31,694 nt of DNA, taken from positions 1-31,694 of the forward strand of contig JAFGJS010000135.1 of NCBI GenBank assembly GCA_016928995.1. Direction: 5' to 3'. The DNA comes from Candidatus Sumerlaeota bacterium (GTDB taxonomy: Bacteria > Sumerlaeota > Sumerlaeia > JAFGJS01). Positions within the stretch are counted from its first letter, which is position 1. Each line of letters starts with the position of its first letter. Below, piece after piece: positions 15,624 through 24,438 of this stretch. The notes beneath the pieces are model-generated. The model was not told where the DNA came from and did not search any database. It worked only from the letters and a program-made list of their open reading frames with translations. Position numbers and translations under genes: made by a program.

Positions 15624-15743
15624 ATTGCTTTTCCTTCAATTCGAAGATGTTGAACCGGTGATGTATTGGCGAATATTCGTATCCCGCCGAGGCAGGAAAC
15701 GCAAACTCTTTCTTTGATCGCGAGTCTTGCTTCACTCCGCGTT

Positions 15744-18700
15744 TTATGGTTGTTCGGCAGCGTTCGTTTCCGGTTTCAATTTCGCCAGCCGCCGTTCGAT
15801 ATCGTCCAGACCGGGGATGAGCTTCACGATTTCTTCCACCGCCTTCAGGTACGGCTGAAGATCCGCCTCGGGTGTTTTTTCCGCCAGATATTCCGCCATT
15901 CCCAGCGACGACAATGCGTAAATTCGTAAAATGCCCTTCTGCCGTTCAAGATTGAACGTGGGCATGGAACCTAAACTGCGCAGCTGCGGCGCCAGCGCGG
16001 CAAGGGCGCGCCGGTAATAATCGAACGCCTCATCGCGTTTATTTTCCAGACTCAGGATTTCTCCCATCATCGTCAGCGCCCAATAGTTGTCCGGTTGACT
16101 TTTAATTTTGCGCCGGAGCTCATCGAATCGCAGCAGTTCCTGCACGGACCGGTCGTCCGGATTGATTTCACGGGCTTTGGCGTACTCCTGATGCGCCTCG
16201 ATCATCTCATTGTGACGGTAATGCTCATGTCCCTGAATGATATGCGGCAACGCCTCCGCGTAAGGCTTCATGCGCTCAGCAAGGTCCGCCGGGGCGTGCG
16301 CAGGATCCACGCAACTCATGGCGTCTTTGCGGTGATCGGCCAGCAGCCGCAGGTTGTCGAGCATGGCCTGGTCGCCATAGCCGAAGAGCGGCGATTTGAA
16401 CTCCAGGTACGGATTGTTTTCCGTATTCAGCAGTTCCGCTTCGGCGGGATCGCCATACAGCGCATCGTGCAGCGCCCCGGCGTCCGTGATGAAGCAGCTC
16501 AGCAGCTTCTCCACACTGTCCAGTTCGATCTCAGCCAGATCCGCTTTCACGCTCGGGATCGCCAGTTTTTCCGCCATCCGGTTCACGTTGATCTTCAGCG
16601 GATTATCATCGTGCGTTCCCAGCAGCAGGATGTAGTGTGTTGAGTAATTGTTCATGTAGTAGATTTGCATGTTGGCGAACACATGGTTGAACGTGCGCAG
16701 CGCTACGAGGAACGCCTCCCGGCTCAGACCAGCCAGCGGCATCCAGACGACCACCATGCCTTTGGGGGTGATGTGGTCGCGGCAAAGTTCGAAGTACTCC
16801 ACGTCGTACAGGTTGGCGTTGGTCTTGTAGCGCAGATCGGTGCAATCCGTGGCGATGATGTCATACTGCTCGTCCGTGAAGCGGAGGTAGCTGCGGGCGT
16901 CTTCGATGATTAACGCATAGCGTTTCCGCAACTTTTCCATCTCCGGCGTTTCGTCCAGCAAGCCGTGGTTCGATGCGCGCAGGAACGGCGCCATGCGCGG
17001 CGCTGTGCGGCAGATCTCCACGCAGTGCACTCTTTTCAGATACGGGTGCGTCAGGTACGACCATGAGGCGCCGCCGCTGCCGAAGCCGACGGTCAGGGCG
17101 CTTTTCGGCTCGTCGATGAAGAGCGCCGGCACATGCGCCAGGCTCTTTTGATCGGTCAACAGAATCTTATCCGTGCCGGCCACGCCGACGTTGTCGATCT
17201 CCAGCGTACGGTCGCCGATGCTGTTTTGCACCACGGCCACCGTGGCCATCGGGCCTTCCAGATACGCCACGGCCAGCTGTTGAGGCGGAGTTTTACGGCC
17301 GTTTGGCAACGTTTTTTGCACGCGATGCAGGAATCCCGCGACGTCGCTGGTGAACTGCCGCAAGCGCTGAGGCGGCATATCCGCGAGCGACTCGGTCGGC
17401 GATTTAATCGAGAGTTGCGAGTGAATCTGGTAAGGATCGGGCATGCGCCACCATACGAGCGCCGCAGCCACAACGATCAGCACGGCCAGCAGGTTCTTCT
17501 GCTGCGGCGTCACTTCCTCCAGGTTCATCATCAGCCAGAGGCCGAATCCGCAGTTGATCAGAGCCAGGACATATAAGGAAAAGGTCAGGCCGAAGAGACG
17601 CACGATGACCAGTCCGCCGATGATCGCCCCGGCGATCGCGCCAATGGTGTTCAGGGCGTAGAGCCGGGCGACGGCGCGGCCCGCGTCGCGCGTGGTGACG
17701 ACGCATTTCACCGCCACGGGATACGCCAGACCCATCAGGAAAGTGGGCAGCAGGATGCCGCCTGCGGTTTGCGCCAGCATATTCATCACGGAGCCGAAGA
17801 ACGTGCCGCCTTGCGCATCAATCGGCACAAAGGGCTGCCAGCCCGGCACGATGCTGAAGATCATGTAAAAGGACAAGATGCCGCAAACGCCGATGCCGAA
17901 CTGGATGATGGCGAAGGTGCGCACGGGATGCGTCAGGGTGTCCACGACCTTGGAGCCGATGGACGAACCGAGCGCCAATCCAATCAGAAACACCGCCAGC
18001 ATCGCGGAAAAAGCGTAGGTCGTGTTTTTCAGGTCTTGGAATGAGAAAACCAGCGAGCGGAACCAGACGACTTGATAGGCCAGCGCGACGAATCCCGAGC
18101 CGCAATACACCCACGTAACGAGCCGCTGGAGTTTCGGCGTGATCGGTTCGATCACTGCGCCGCTGGTCAGCGGTTCATCAGGCAAGGACTTTGCATCGAG
18201 AGGCGCCTCGCCCTTGGATAGCCCAAAAGCCAGCGCCGCCACGAGCAGATTGATCGCGGCCGCTGCGCCAAGCGTGCCCAGCATGGTGAGATGGGACAGG
18301 CCAAGGAATCCGGCGAACAGCACACCCGCCACGGCGCCGATGGTGTTGGCGGCATACAAGCGGCCGATGGAGACGCCGATCACGTCCTGCTTGCGCGCGG
18401 CCCAGCGCGAAAGCACGGGCAGCGTGGCGCCCATGCAGGTGGTCGGGATCAGCAGCACGAGAAAGGCCAGCGCAAAACGCACGAGCGGGAAAACCAGCGG
18501 CGCGCCGTAGAGCGCGCCCAGCAGCGGGTTCATGGCTTTGATCAGCGCGGGCGACAGCGCCGCCGATACGCCGACGATGAGTTCCAGCAGGGCGTAAAGC
18601 TTCAGCGGATTCGGCGAATGGTCCGCGCGTTTACCGATCAGCCAGCTGCCCAGCGCCAGTCCGCCCATGTAGGCCGCCAGCACCGTGACGATGGCCATCA

Positions 18701-18869
18701 GCGTGGCGCCGAAGAGGTAGGTGAGCATCCGGCTCCAGACCACCTCATAGATCAATCCGCTGGCGCCGGAGGCGACGAACATCGTCAGCACCAGCCATGT
18801 GCGGCCACTCCAATCCACCGGGCTGAGCTGAACCGCCTGGGCGTTGCTTTCCGATTTTTCCGGACTCAT
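15744..18869 (-). CDS. Polytopic membrane / spermidine-synthase-like fusion with TPR tail
   Basis: The product has 1041 residues from ATG 18869, chosen because AGGGAG sits 7 nt upstream; the longer frame from 18995 adds 42 unlike residues. The order is an MFS-like membrane region (about 20-500, many hydrophobic helices, opening TMFVASGASGLIYEVVWSRM), then a spermidine-synthase-type Rossmann domain with ALTVGFGSGGASWSYL (the glycine loop) and YDIIATDC. A C-terminal helical region with TPR-like spacing (EAHQEYAKAREINPDD, then YWALTMMGEILSLENKRDEAFDYYRRAL) completes it. Fusions of this type are common in environmental bacteria and their substrate is unknown; true polyamine synthesis should not be assumed. 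A 120-nt gap leads to glmS. Confidence 0.8.
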   Translation of the reverse strand: MSPEKSESNAQAVQLSPVDWSGRTWLVLTMFVASGASGLIYEVVWSRMLTYLFGATLMAIVTVLAAYMGGLALGSWLIGKRADHSPNPLKLYALLELIVGVSAALSPALIKAMNPLLGALYGAPLVFPLVRFALAFLVLLIPTTCMGATLPVLSRWAARKQDVIGVSIGRLYAANTIGAVAGVLFAGFLGLSHLTMLGTLGAAAAINLLVAALAFGLSKGEAPLDAKSLPDEPLTSGAVIEPITPKLQRLVTWVYCGSGFVALAYQVVWFRSLVFSFQDLKNTTYAFSAMLAVFLIGLALGSSIGSKVVDTLTHPVRTFAIIQFGIGVCGILSFYMIFSIVPGWQPFVPIDAQGGTFFGSVMNMLAQTAGGILLPTFLMGLAYPVAVKCVVTTRDAGRAVARLYALNTIGAIAGAIIGGLVIVRLFGLTFSLYVLALINCGFGLWLMMNLEEVTPQQKNLLAVLIVVAAALVWWRMPDPYQIHSQLSIKSPTESLADMPPQRLRQFTSDVAGFLHRVQKTLPNGRKTPPQQLAVAYLEGPMATVAVVQNSIGDRTLEIDNVGVAGTDKILLTDQKSLAHVPALFIDEPKSALTVGFGSGGASWSYLTHPYLKRVHCVEICRTAPRMAPFLRASNHGLLDETPEMEKLRKRYALIIEDARSYLRFTDEQYDIIATDCTDLRYKTNANLYDVEYFELCRDHITPKGMVVVWMPLAGLSREAFLVALRTFNHVFANMQIYYMNNYSTHYILLLGTHDDNPLKINVNRMAEKLAIPSVKADLAEIELDSVEKLLSCFITDAGALHDALYGDPAEAELLNTENNPYLEFKSPLFGYGDQAMLDNLRLLADHRKDAMSCVDPAHAPADLAERMKPYAEALPHIIQGHEHYRHNEMIEAHQEYAKAREINPDDRSVQELLRFDELRRKIKSQPDNYWALTMMGEILSLENKRDEAFDYYRRALAALAPQLRSLGSMPTFNLERQKGILRIYALSSLGMAEYLAEKTPEADLQPYLKAVEEIVKLIPGLDDIERRLAKLKPETNAAEQP

Positions 18870-19068
18870 GCTCGACTCCCTGCGCAGGATCTCTCGACGA
18901 CGCTTTTCCGCAATGCGCGTGATTATAAAAAAATGTCGATAAATCGTCCTTTTCGACGACCAAGCGTTTATGGAGAGCCCGGCCGGGATTGTCAAAAAAA
19001 ATCGCCTCTTGTATGAATTGCGGCCTTATCAAGTTGCGTTGCTATCAAGTGGCGATGCTGAAAAGCAA

Positions 19069-19097
19069 TTGACGGAAATGCGTCGTTTAGCGACAAT
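19069..19097 (+). promoter_or_regulatory. Candidate sigma-70 promoter for the kinase-like gene
   Basis: TTGACG (19069-19074) and GACAAT (19092-19097) are separated by 17 nt, about 80 nt before the start codon at 19180. The -35 box is good and the -10 box is weak. The position in a divergent intergenic region fits. Confidence 0.4.
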
Positions 19098-19179
19098 AGA
19101 ACGGCTGTTTCTGTTACATCGAATCGATATCGCACAATTTTCCGGCGCCGCCGGATTTACCGCAAAGGCTTAAAGTTTT

Positions 19180-21147
19180 ATGAAAGCACCGTCCGATCTT
19201 TCCGCCGCCGCATCACAGCAGGCCGTGCAACGCAATGTGCGAGTTTTTGGGGTGGATTATCTGCATTTGGATCTGCCTGAAGGGGATCTCTATCTTACGG
19301 AATTCGGCCAGCCGTTTATGCATTGGCTGATGCCGGACCAGTGGAATGATCTCGCTTATTATCAAAAGCCGGATAACCGCGAAAATCGCGTCCGTCTGGA
19401 AGGATCGGCCAATCCGTTCAAGATCCGCACCAAGCCCGTGGATGGCAAGGCCATCGACATTGTGGTGAAATGGTGCCGGGTGGGGAGCCAGGTGCAGATT
19501 TATCAATCGCATCGCGCGGACCATCTGCCCGAGGCGGATTTGTCATCCATCCGCTGGAACAGTCCGTTTGAGGAATTCGGCCTACTGAAGGAGCTGCGCG
19601 ACAGCAACCATTACTATCAGCCGCGGATCTTGACTCAACGGCCGTTCGCGATTTATTCGCCCAAGGATACGTTCCCGTTGTGGCAGCTGGGCCGGGAGCA
19701 CTCGTCCTGGAAGCATCATCAGCGCAAACTGGCGCAGGATCAATACGGCCTTTGCGCCGAGGAGGCGATCGAGTTCGACATCCAGCGGGTTTACGCCGTG
19801 ATCTACGGCTGGGTGAAAGGCGAGGATGCCGCGAAGCTTTTTCCGAAGTTGGAACTTTCGGCCGAGGAGTTAGAGGAGTTTACAGAGCACGTCTATTACC
19901 AACTGTTGCTGCAACGCGGCTACGAAGTGGCGGACACCAAACCGGCGCATTTCATCCTGCGGCAGAACGGCAAGGACGTGCTGCGCGACGAGCATGGCCG
20001 TCCGCAATTCGCGCTGATCGATTTTGAGCTGCTTTCCCGGACGCCGGATTATGAAAACAAGTTCCGTAGCGCGCAGCGGCACAAATATTTCCGCATCCAA
20101 AGCATCAAGGACGTCAAGGTCAAGAGTCTGCCGCCGCTTTGCGAGTATCAGAATGTTTTCGGCGTGGACTACACCTTTACGCACGCGGCGAACAACGGAC
20201 GACTATGGATCGTGGGCAGCCAGCCCGATCTGGTGGATTTCTTCGAGCCGTCGCGCTGGAGGAGCCAGCCGCGCGTACAGCTCTCCAGCATCTGCTTTCG
20301 CACCTGCAGCCAGGACAATGTTCAGATCATCTACCGGATTTCGCGTTGCGGCATTTTTCCGGATGTGAATCTCAATCGCGCGGAGGGCCGGCGCATCCGC
20401 CAATTCGGCTATAACAGCCCCTTCGAGGTCGTGGCGCTCGCCGAGCAGCTGCGCGCGCTGGGCATTCCGACGATTTATCCGCGGGCGATTTACCGCACGT
20501 CGCATGAATCGCTGCCGGCGGAATGGCTGCTGGATGAATCGCGCTACGAGAGCCATAAGAATCTGCGCGCGCCGGACGGGGAGCCGCTGCTCAGCCACGT
20601 GCATGATTACTTCACGCTTTGGGGGCATTGGCGCGGACATGATCCGCTGCAGGGCTACCGGCACGCCGGTCATTGGGGTTTGATCGACCTGGAGCAGGCC
20701 GTGGAGAAACATGTGATCAGCGAGGATGAGTATCAGCGTTTCTGGCAGAACATGCGGCCGGAACTCAAAACCATCATCGACAAGGGGCGCATCCGCAACG
20801 ACCGGATCTCCCTGCACTTTGAGGATGGTCACCTGGCTCGCGACAAAGACGGGCGGCTACAAGTCACCATCACCGTGAATGGGACCTACGCTTTACTTTA
20901 TGGCTTGATTTCCAAGAAGAAATACAATGCGCTGCTTCGGTCGATCCACAACAGGCTTGCGATACATGGTTACGAGGCGCTGAATCTGAAGGGGGATCAT
21001 CTGATCATGCCTACGGATAATCGTGCGCGGCTGCGTCCCGATCCGGCCAATCCCGATTTGCCCCACGCCGCGCTGTGCAATTTCTCCCTGATCCGCGCGC
21101 CCTGGATGCATTACAACGTAGCGCATCCGCGCAAGGCGGGGGAATAG
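19180..21147 (+). CDS. Protein with two tandem kinase-like domains, second degenerate
   Basis: The 655-residue product is soluble, with no signal or membrane segment. Two halves share a plan. Half 1 (about 20-310): IDIVVKWCR (K97, as in the kinase beta-3 Lys), WNSPFEEFGLLKEL (126-139, alphaC-like), VYAVIYGWVKGEDAAKLF, then ADTKPAHFILRQ (251-262) and ALIDFELLSR (278-287), reminiscent of the catalytic and DFG-type motifs of APH/Kdo-type kinases. Half 2 (about 323-640): VQIIYRISR (Lys position holds Tyr-Arg), YNSPFEVVALAEQL, TYALLYGLISKKKYNALL, KGDHLIMPTD and LCNFSLIR, without metal-binding Asp. I infer an active half and a pseudo-half; the substrate is unknown. The kinase call rests on motifs only. 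Confidence 0.65.
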   Translation: MKAPSDLSAAASQQAVQRNVRVFGVDYLHLDLPEGDLYLTEFGQPFMHWLMPDQWNDLAYYQKPDNRENRVRLEGSANPFKIRTKPVDGKAIDIVVKWCRVGSQVQIYQSHRADHLPEADLSSIRWNSPFEEFGLLKELRDSNHYYQPRILTQRPFAIYSPKDTFPLWQLGREHSSWKHHQRKLAQDQYGLCAEEAIEFDIQRVYAVIYGWVKGEDAAKLFPKLELSAEELEEFTEHVYYQLLLQRGYEVADTKPAHFILRQNGKDVLRDEHGRPQFALIDFELLSRTPDYENKFRSAQRHKYFRIQSIKDVKVKSLPPLCEYQNVFGVDYTFTHAANNGRLWIVGSQPDLVDFFEPSRWRSQPRVQLSSICFRTCSQDNVQIIYRISRCGIFPDVNLNRAEGRRIRQFGYNSPFEVVALAEQLRALGIPTIYPRAIYRTSHESLPAEWLLDESRYESHKNLRAPDGEPLLSHVHDYFTLWGHWRGHDPLQGYRHAGHWGLIDLEQAVEKHVISEDEYQRFWQNMRPELKTIIDKGRIRNDRISLHFEDGHLARDKDGRLQVTITVNGTYALLYGLISKKKYNALLRSIHNRLAIHGYEALNLKGDHLIMPTDNRARLRPDPANPDLPHAALCNFSLIRAPWMHYNVAHPRKAGE

Positions 21148-21226
21148 GCCGAATTAAACGTAATGTGCGGGTAAGATGCCGTGCTAGCAATGAACGTCGG
21201 CGCCTCTTGTCCTGTTGGAGTCTGTT

Positions 21227-21538
21227 TTATGGTTCTTCGTATTCGATCTCGGCCAGATGTTCTGGTACAGGCGACGAAATCGGCAGCGTCATGGGACCGT
21301 CAGGGGTTAGCAGCGGTCGACTGCAATCGAGATAATGGAAAAAAAAGGCCCACCGACCGCCCATGGCATCCAAGGGGCGCTCATCCCAAGGCACTTGCCA
21401 GTTGTCTTTGGATTGTCCGGGATCTTCCTGGGTTATTCCACCCCAATCGTAATCGAGATATGGGGGATTGAGTTCTACCTCGATGAGACAGCACGGTTCA
21501 GGAGCTTCGACCGAATGGACGCCGAGTATGTTGATCAT
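21227..21538 (-). CDS. Conserved-looking hypothetical protein
   Basis: The 103-residue product starts at ATG 21538 with GGAGG nine bases upstream; an in-frame TTG at 21553 overlaps that site and is rejected. The product MINILGVHSVEAPEPCCLIE, then WGGITQEDPGQSKDNWQVPW and RWAFFFHYLDCSRPLLTPDG, reads like a compact soluble domain of a small family of unknown function I have seen annotated only as hypothetical. Its isolation, in a convergent position after the kinase-like gene, gives no clue to its role. Confidence 0.65.
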   Translation of the reverse strand: MINILGVHSVEAPEPCCLIEVELNPPYLDYDWGGITQEDPGQSKDNWQVPWDERPLDAMGGRWAFFFHYLDCSRPLLTPDGPMTLPISSPVPEHLAEIEYEEP

Positions 21539-21711
21539 CTTTTTGTCCTCCAAAGTGTTACCGCTCAGCTAGCGGCGAAAACGACTTCTAATAGTGGAAT
21601 GACAGCTTTGTCTTTTGGACGCCGTGTCGCGCGTATATTCATCAGTATCCGTTGCAGACTCAACGCAGACCAGCGGCAGACAGGCCGACAATCATGAATC
21701 GCGCATGATAT

Positions 21712-21912
21712 TCAGTCATTGCGCGAAGAAATTGAATCGAATTTGCGGAAAAGAGAATGTCGTCCAAGCTTCAACAGCCTCCTCAGACGGACGCCCGGGG
21801 GATCCAGCAGGTTGCGCAGGGTGCGCTGCACTGTATGCGGATCCGCATCGGGATAGCGATCCATCACAGCCTCAAACTTAGCGCGCAGCCATGCAATCTG
21901 CTCTTCAGTCAT
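21712..21912 (-). CDS. Small hypothetical protein
   Basis: The 66-residue product starts from ATG 21912 (MTEEQIAWLRAKFEAVMDRY); seven further residues are possible upstream at 21933. The N-terminal half is an amphipathic acidic helix, followed by PDADPHTVQRTLRNLLDPPG and a basic tail. No strong ribosome site is seen, and the family is not recognised. The MITE-like element begins just upstream, so its promoter region may have been disturbed by that insertion. Confidence 0.4.
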   Translation of the reverse strand: MTEEQIAWLRAKFEAVMDRYPDADPHTVQRTLRNLLDPPGVRLRRLLKLGRHSLFRKFDSISSRND

Positions 21913-21948
21913 GAGTGTAATTATCGCATACAAATTCGCTGATGCAAT

Positions 21949-22120
21949 CTATTTAACTGATGTTACGCGGGTGCTGTTTCTTTGGAGTGCGCAGGCCATG
22001 CCTGCGCCTTTAATCAGCGCGATTTTATCGATCATCCGGGCGAAATTTCAACACAACGCAAGGCGGCGGCATGGCCGCCGCAGTCCAAGGCGTCAAGGGC
22101 GCGTAACATCAGCTATTTAA
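21949..22120. mobile_element. MITE-like element with 13-bp terminal inverted repeats and 8-bp target duplication
   Basis: CTGATGTTACGCG (21957-21969) and CGCGTAACATCAG (22100-22112) are perfect terminal inverted repeats. They are flanked immediately by the direct repeat CTATTTAA (21949-21956 and 22113-22120), the signature of a transposase insertion. The 156-bp element has no coding capacity. After an 11-nt mismatch the arms match again over about 29 nt with a few substitutions (TTGGAGTGCGCAGGCC facing TTGGACTGCGGCGGCC), giving two subterminal palindromes. No source transposase is in the window. An 8-bp duplication fits several DDE transposase families. Confidence 0.85.
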
Positions 22121-22157
22121 CATAATCCGATTGAAACGGCGGATCGCAGGCGGTCTT

Positions 22158-23132
22158 TTATCGAGTTTTGGATGAAGATTGGTTCTGCTGCTGGGCGAGG
22201 GTGTTGCGTTCCCAGAAGACGCCGCCGGTGTAGCCCTGAATTGTGGGATCGGTTTCGACGAGTTCAAGACGGCGTTCGGCGAGCAGACAGTATTCCTCAT
22301 TCTGCTCGATGCCGATGTAGCGGCGGCCGAGTTTTTTGGCTACGACGGACGCGGCGCCGGAGCCGAGGAAGGGATCAAGCACGAGATCGTCCGGATGGGA
22401 ACTGGCGAGGATGACCTTGGCCAGCAATTTTTCCGGCTTTTGCGTGGGATGATCGGTGTTTTCCGGCATGGACCAGAACGGAACGCTGAGGTCAGTCCAG
22501 AGATTGGAGGGATGCGTCAGGCGGAAGTTGCCATCATCGCCGGCGTTCCAATCCTTGGGCTGGCCGTCATCGTGTTTGTACGGCGCGATGACGCGGCGTT
22601 TGAGTTTCACGGCGTCCACGTTGAAGCAGTAATCGTTCGAGGCCGTGCAAAACCAGACGTCTTCATGGCTGTTTTTCCAGTTGGCCTTGGCGCCGCGGCC
22701 TTTTTCGCGTTCCCAGGTGATGCGGTTGCGCACCTTGAAGAATTTCGACGCGGCGTGGTAGATCGCAGGGGAGGAGCGCCAGTCGCCGCAGATATAAATC
22801 GACGCGCCGGGTTTCATGATGCGCTGAAGCAACGCCAGCCAGGATTCGAGCCACTCCTGGTATTGCTGGAGTTCATCCGGGTTGAAATTGACGCTGTTGA
22901 AGGGCTGCTTGAGATTGTACGGCGGATCGGCGAAGACCAAGTCGGCGCAGGCATCCGGCAGGAGTGGGAGAGCCTTGAACACATCCTGATGGATGGTGGT
23001 ATTCACAATCGCATCGAGTTTCGCGGGAGCATCCAATGTTTGCAGACGCGGTTTCAATCGCCGCCGGTCGTCATCCGAGAGGGTGAGTGTGCGGTTGCGC
23101 GGGGCGCGCTTGGATTGGGGTGTGTTTGTCAT
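22158..23132 (-). CDS. Site-specific DNA methyltransferase (N6-adenine/N4-cytosine type)
   Basis: The 324-residue product carries catalytic motif IV DPPYNL (69-74) ahead of the SAM-binding motif DPFLGSG (253-259), the order of beta-class methyltransferases. HPTQKP (228-233) precedes the latter as usual. DPPY favours N6-adenine over N4-cytosine. The basic N-terminus (8-30) may contact DNA. No restriction endonuclease gene is adjacent, so it is an orphan methylase on this evidence. Its ATG overlaps the folB stop (TAATG), implying translational coupling. The recognition sequence cannot be read from the protein. Confidence 0.92.
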   Translation of the reverse strand: MTNTPQSKRAPRNRTLTLSDDDRRRLKPRLQTLDAPAKLDAIVNTTIHQDVFKALPLLPDACADLVFADPPYNLKQPFNSVNFNPDELQQYQEWLESWLALLQRIMKPGASIYICGDWRSSPAIYHAASKFFKVRNRITWEREKGRGAKANWKNSHEDVWFCTASNDYCFNVDAVKLKRRVIAPYKHDDGQPKDWNAGDDGNFRLTHPSNLWTDLSVPFWSMPENTDHPTQKPEKLLAKVILASSHPDDLVLDPFLGSGAASVVAKKLGRRYIGIEQNEEYCLLAERRLELVETDPTIQGYTGGVFWERNTLAQQQNQSSSKTR

Positions 23133-23548
23133 TAGTCGTTTCCGTTTTGCCGGGCGTCGCCGGTGTAATCGTTCCGGTAATGTGTGCTGATAAAGGCGGA
23201 GTATCGCGCGGATTTCAAGGCCTTGGGTTTTTTCAATTTGAGCCTGAGCGCCAGCAGTTGCGGAAAGTGTTGGAATAGCGTGGCGGCGAGATCTTCGGCC
23301 AGAGCTTCGATAAGGTTGTACTCGTGTTGCGCGAGGCGCTCCTCGATCAGCGATTGCGCGCGGACGTAGTCGATGGTGTCATCCAGGCAGTCCGAACGCT
23401 GCGCCTTGGCGGAGTCGAAATAGAGTTTGACGTTGATGCGAATCGGCTGCCGGCGGCGGCGTTCTTCGCTCGTCACGCCCAGGCAGGCGCAGCCTTTCAG
23501 ACCGCGAAGTTCCAGGCAGTTCATCGCATTCAGATCGGGACGGTTCAT
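23132..23548 (-). CDS. folB: Dihydroneopterin aldolase
   Basis: FolB cleaves 7,8-dihydroneopterin to 6-hydroxymethyl-dihydropterin in folate synthesis. The 138-residue product begins with LRGLKGCACLGVTSEERRRRQ (E28 the expected active-site Glu), continues with DTIDYVRAQSLIE and YNLIEALAEDLA, and has the LKLKKPKAL segment with the catalytic Lys (about 107). It is slightly longer than the usual 120 residues because of an extra C-terminal tail. GAGGA lies 7 nt before the ATG. The other folate genes are absent nearby; the partner in the transcript is the downstream methyltransferase. Confidence 0.9.
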   Translation of the reverse strand: MNRPDLNAMNCLELRGLKGCACLGVTSEERRRRQPIRINVKLYFDSAKAQRSDCLDDTIDYVRAQSLIEERLAQHEYNLIEALAEDLAATLFQHFPQLLALRLKLKKPKALKSARYSAFISTHYRNDYTGDARQNGND

Positions 23549-23679
23549 GCAAGTTCCTCATGCCAGGCGCGCTGCGATAAATTCAGCGCTGTTCGTAATT
23601 GCCTTGAATTCAACGCAACGGTATTTCTAATATTATCCGAAGGCGTCAGGCAAGGGCGATTTGAGAAAAGGACGGACGA

Positions 23680-24366
23680 ATGAAATTTCGTGCTGCAGTG
23701 AGGTTGTTACGCGTATCTCCGTGCATTTTTCTGATGGGGTGCCGTTTGCTGGGCTTGTCCGGTTCAAATACGGGCGAAGGACCGGAGCGCGTGTATCCAC
23801 TGTTCTTTCAGCCGGATGTGGGGCTGGCGCATGAGATGGAAGTCAGCCTGACGCAACGGCTGTATATCTCGAACCATGACATTTTCTATCAGGAAGGGCC
23901 GAAATATTACCCGGTGCTCGTGCATGGGGCGCCGAAGATCGTGGGCCTTTCGGACAACCGGCAGTGCCTGGCGTTCATCGAGCCAGCTGTATTCGAGCAG
24001 GTCGGGAATTTATACATCTTCGATTTTACCAAGAAATCATTGCGCCCCTTGACGCAGAACGAGCCCGATTCGCAGACGTCGGTGAAAGATGCGAAATGGA
24101 AAGATGGGCGATTGTATTACATCGAGGGCTTTGCGCTGGGCACGCAATCCGAGGGCGGTTCGTTGTATTGGGTGGATCATGACGGCATCCAGCGGCGCTT
24201 GCTTTATGATGAGCATGGGGAGGATGGCACGGCGATGGAAGTGGTTGCTTTCGAGTTCGCCCCGAACGGCTCATTGCGTCTCACTCTGCGTTCGAGCGGG
24301 CATGCCGGCAACGGCAAGGAACGGGTCGTCTATATTGACGCCAATGGGGATGTTTTGAAGCGATAA
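23680..24366 (+). CDS. Hypothetical lipoprotein
   Basis: The 228-residue product has a short signal sequence ending in the lipobox LMGC (C21). The mature part contains beta-propeller-like segments such as KDAKWKDGRLYYIEGFALG and GGSLYWVDHDGIQRRLLYD. These resemble a stretch found in DUF4652-type domains, but that match is weak. AAGGA precedes the ATG at 8 nt. It lies divergent from folB and convergent with the dehydrogenase gene. It is probably an outer- or inner-membrane-anchored protein of unknown role. Confidence 0.7.
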   Translation: MKFRAAVRLLRVSPCIFLMGCRLLGLSGSNTGEGPERVYPLFFQPDVGLAHEMEVSLTQRLYISNHDIFYQEGPKYYPVLVHGAPKIVGLSDNRQCLAFIEPAVFEQVGNLYIFDFTKKSLRPLTQNEPDSQTSVKDAKWKDGRLYYIEGFALGTQSEGGSLYWVDHDGIQRRLLYDEHGEDGTAMEVVAFEFAPNGSLRLTLRSSGHAGNGKERVVYIDANGDVLKR

Positions 24367-24401
24367 TATATCGTATAAGGCGACGGCGCACCGGCGCATT
24401 A

Positions 24402-24422
24402 GAATGGCAATTGATGCCATTC
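24402..24422. terminator. Hairpin between convergent genes, weak terminator candidate
   Basis: GAATGGCA (24402-24409) pairs with TGCCATTC (24415-24422) around ATTGA, lying in the 72-nt gap between two convergent genes. No T-run follows on either strand, so termination would be inefficient or Rho-assisted. Confidence 0.4.
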
Positions 24423-24438
24423 CATTAATCCTGCCAAG

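Noticed and set aside
15624-15743. glmS ribozyme upstream of glmS
   Set aside because: Only about 120 nt separate glmS from the previous gene, and the conserved ribozyme core is not visible.
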